Source of the DNA: CAVPLU01 sp964601325
GTDB taxonomy: Archaea; Thermoproteota; Bathyarchaeia; 40CM-2-53-6
Assembly: GCA_964601325.1 (NCBI GenBank)
Contig: CAZRNA010000026.1
Location: 1 to 21,644, forward strand
Direction: 5' to 3'
DNA length: 21,644 nucleotides
The position numbers were made by a program, and so were the translations under genes. The notes below the pieces were generated by a model, which saw nothing but the letters and a program-made list of their open reading frames with translations, had not been told where the DNA came from and made no database searches. Of the stretch, positions 21,616 to 21,644 are shown one piece after another (within the stretch, counting starts at the first letter, position 1; the number at the start of each line of letters is the position of its first letter).

Positions 21616-21644
21616 ATGTCCTAGACCAGACTATCCGCATGTTC

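Larger units (their letters stand above)
21537..21644 (-). tRNA. tRNA-Gly(UCC), 3' part, with at least two BHB introns
   Basis: The minus strand carries encoded CCA (21537-21539), discriminator A, acceptor strand CGGCCGC, and a perfect T-arm CCGGG-TCCGAAT-CCCGG. After removing introns at 21575-21591 and 21602-21615 the anticodon arm is TTGGC-CTTCCAA-GCCAA, a 5-pair stem with anticodon TCC. Acceptor and T-arm match the usual archaeal tRNA-Gly. The D-loop region TAGTCTGGTCTAGGAC is recognisable, with GGAC as the 3' D-stem. The expected 5' partner (GTCT) and the acceptor 5' strand GCGGCCG are not next to it. Either a third intron ends near 21634 or the 5' half lies elsewhere. The gene is cut by the window edge. 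Confidence 0.88.

Noticed and set aside
1..21644. CRISPR arrays, transposases, insertion-sequence ends and rRNA.
   Set aside because: No regularly spaced repeats, transposase motifs or rRNA segments were seen by eye on either strand.

Overview
The window is archaeal. It carries a Nop5/fibrillarin pair, an archaeal-type RNase HII, a DUF47 protein, TATA-like promoter boxes, frequent GTG/TTG starts, and a tRNA interrupted by bulge-helix-bulge (BHB) introns. One of those introns is at a non-anticodon position, a habit commonest in the TACK archaea (Thermoproteota/Thaumarchaeota-like lineages). The lineage is an inference; no rRNA is present.

Layout. 1-156: start of a THEP1-type NTPase running off the left edge. 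200-472: possible small ribbon-helix-helix protein. 644-6280: a dense DNA-modification/defence-like island. On the minus strand are a Rossmann (methyltransferase-like) protein and a GHKL (MutL/MORC/Hsp90-type) ATPase. Divergently on the plus strand are a complete C5-cytosine DNA methyltransferase and an endonuclease III-type DNA glycosylase. Convergent to these on the minus strand are a GIY-YIG nuclease and a protein joining an EVE/PUA-like domain to a PD-(D/E)XK nuclease. 6281-6768: noncoding. 6769-7449: RNase HII. 7488-9435: fibrillarin and Nop5, overlapping genes for the C/D-box 2'-O-methylation RNP. 9593-10510: dihydroorotate dehydrogenase. 10461-12303: YtcJ-like amidohydrolase overlapping a small zinc-ribbon gene. 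12763-17367: transporter operon with a fused double permease, two paralogous ABC ATPases and a DUF47/PhoU-like protein, without a binding protein in the window. 17516-18422: ferredoxin with an Asp in place of one cluster Cys, a small basic protein, and a UPF0213-type GIY-YIG protein. 18607-19764: class I aminotransferase. 19826-19852: isolated tRNA-Gly-like 3' end. 20082-21004: HicB-HicA toxin-antitoxin pair and a zinc-ribbon protein. 21005-21536: hairpin-rich noncoding DNA. 21537-21644: 3' part of tRNA-Gly(UCC) with two short introns, cut by the right edge.

The best candidate for an undescribed system is the 644-6280 island. It groups a methylase, a base-excision glycosylase, a GHKL ATPase with a methyltransferase-like partner, and two nucleases, one with a likely modified-base reader domain. 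I infer an archaeal restriction-modification or modification-sensing system of the MutL/MORC-associated kind, with the glycosylase either protecting the host from T:G mismatches at methylated cytosines or acting as an effector. The second notable item is the multiply interrupted tRNA-Gly.
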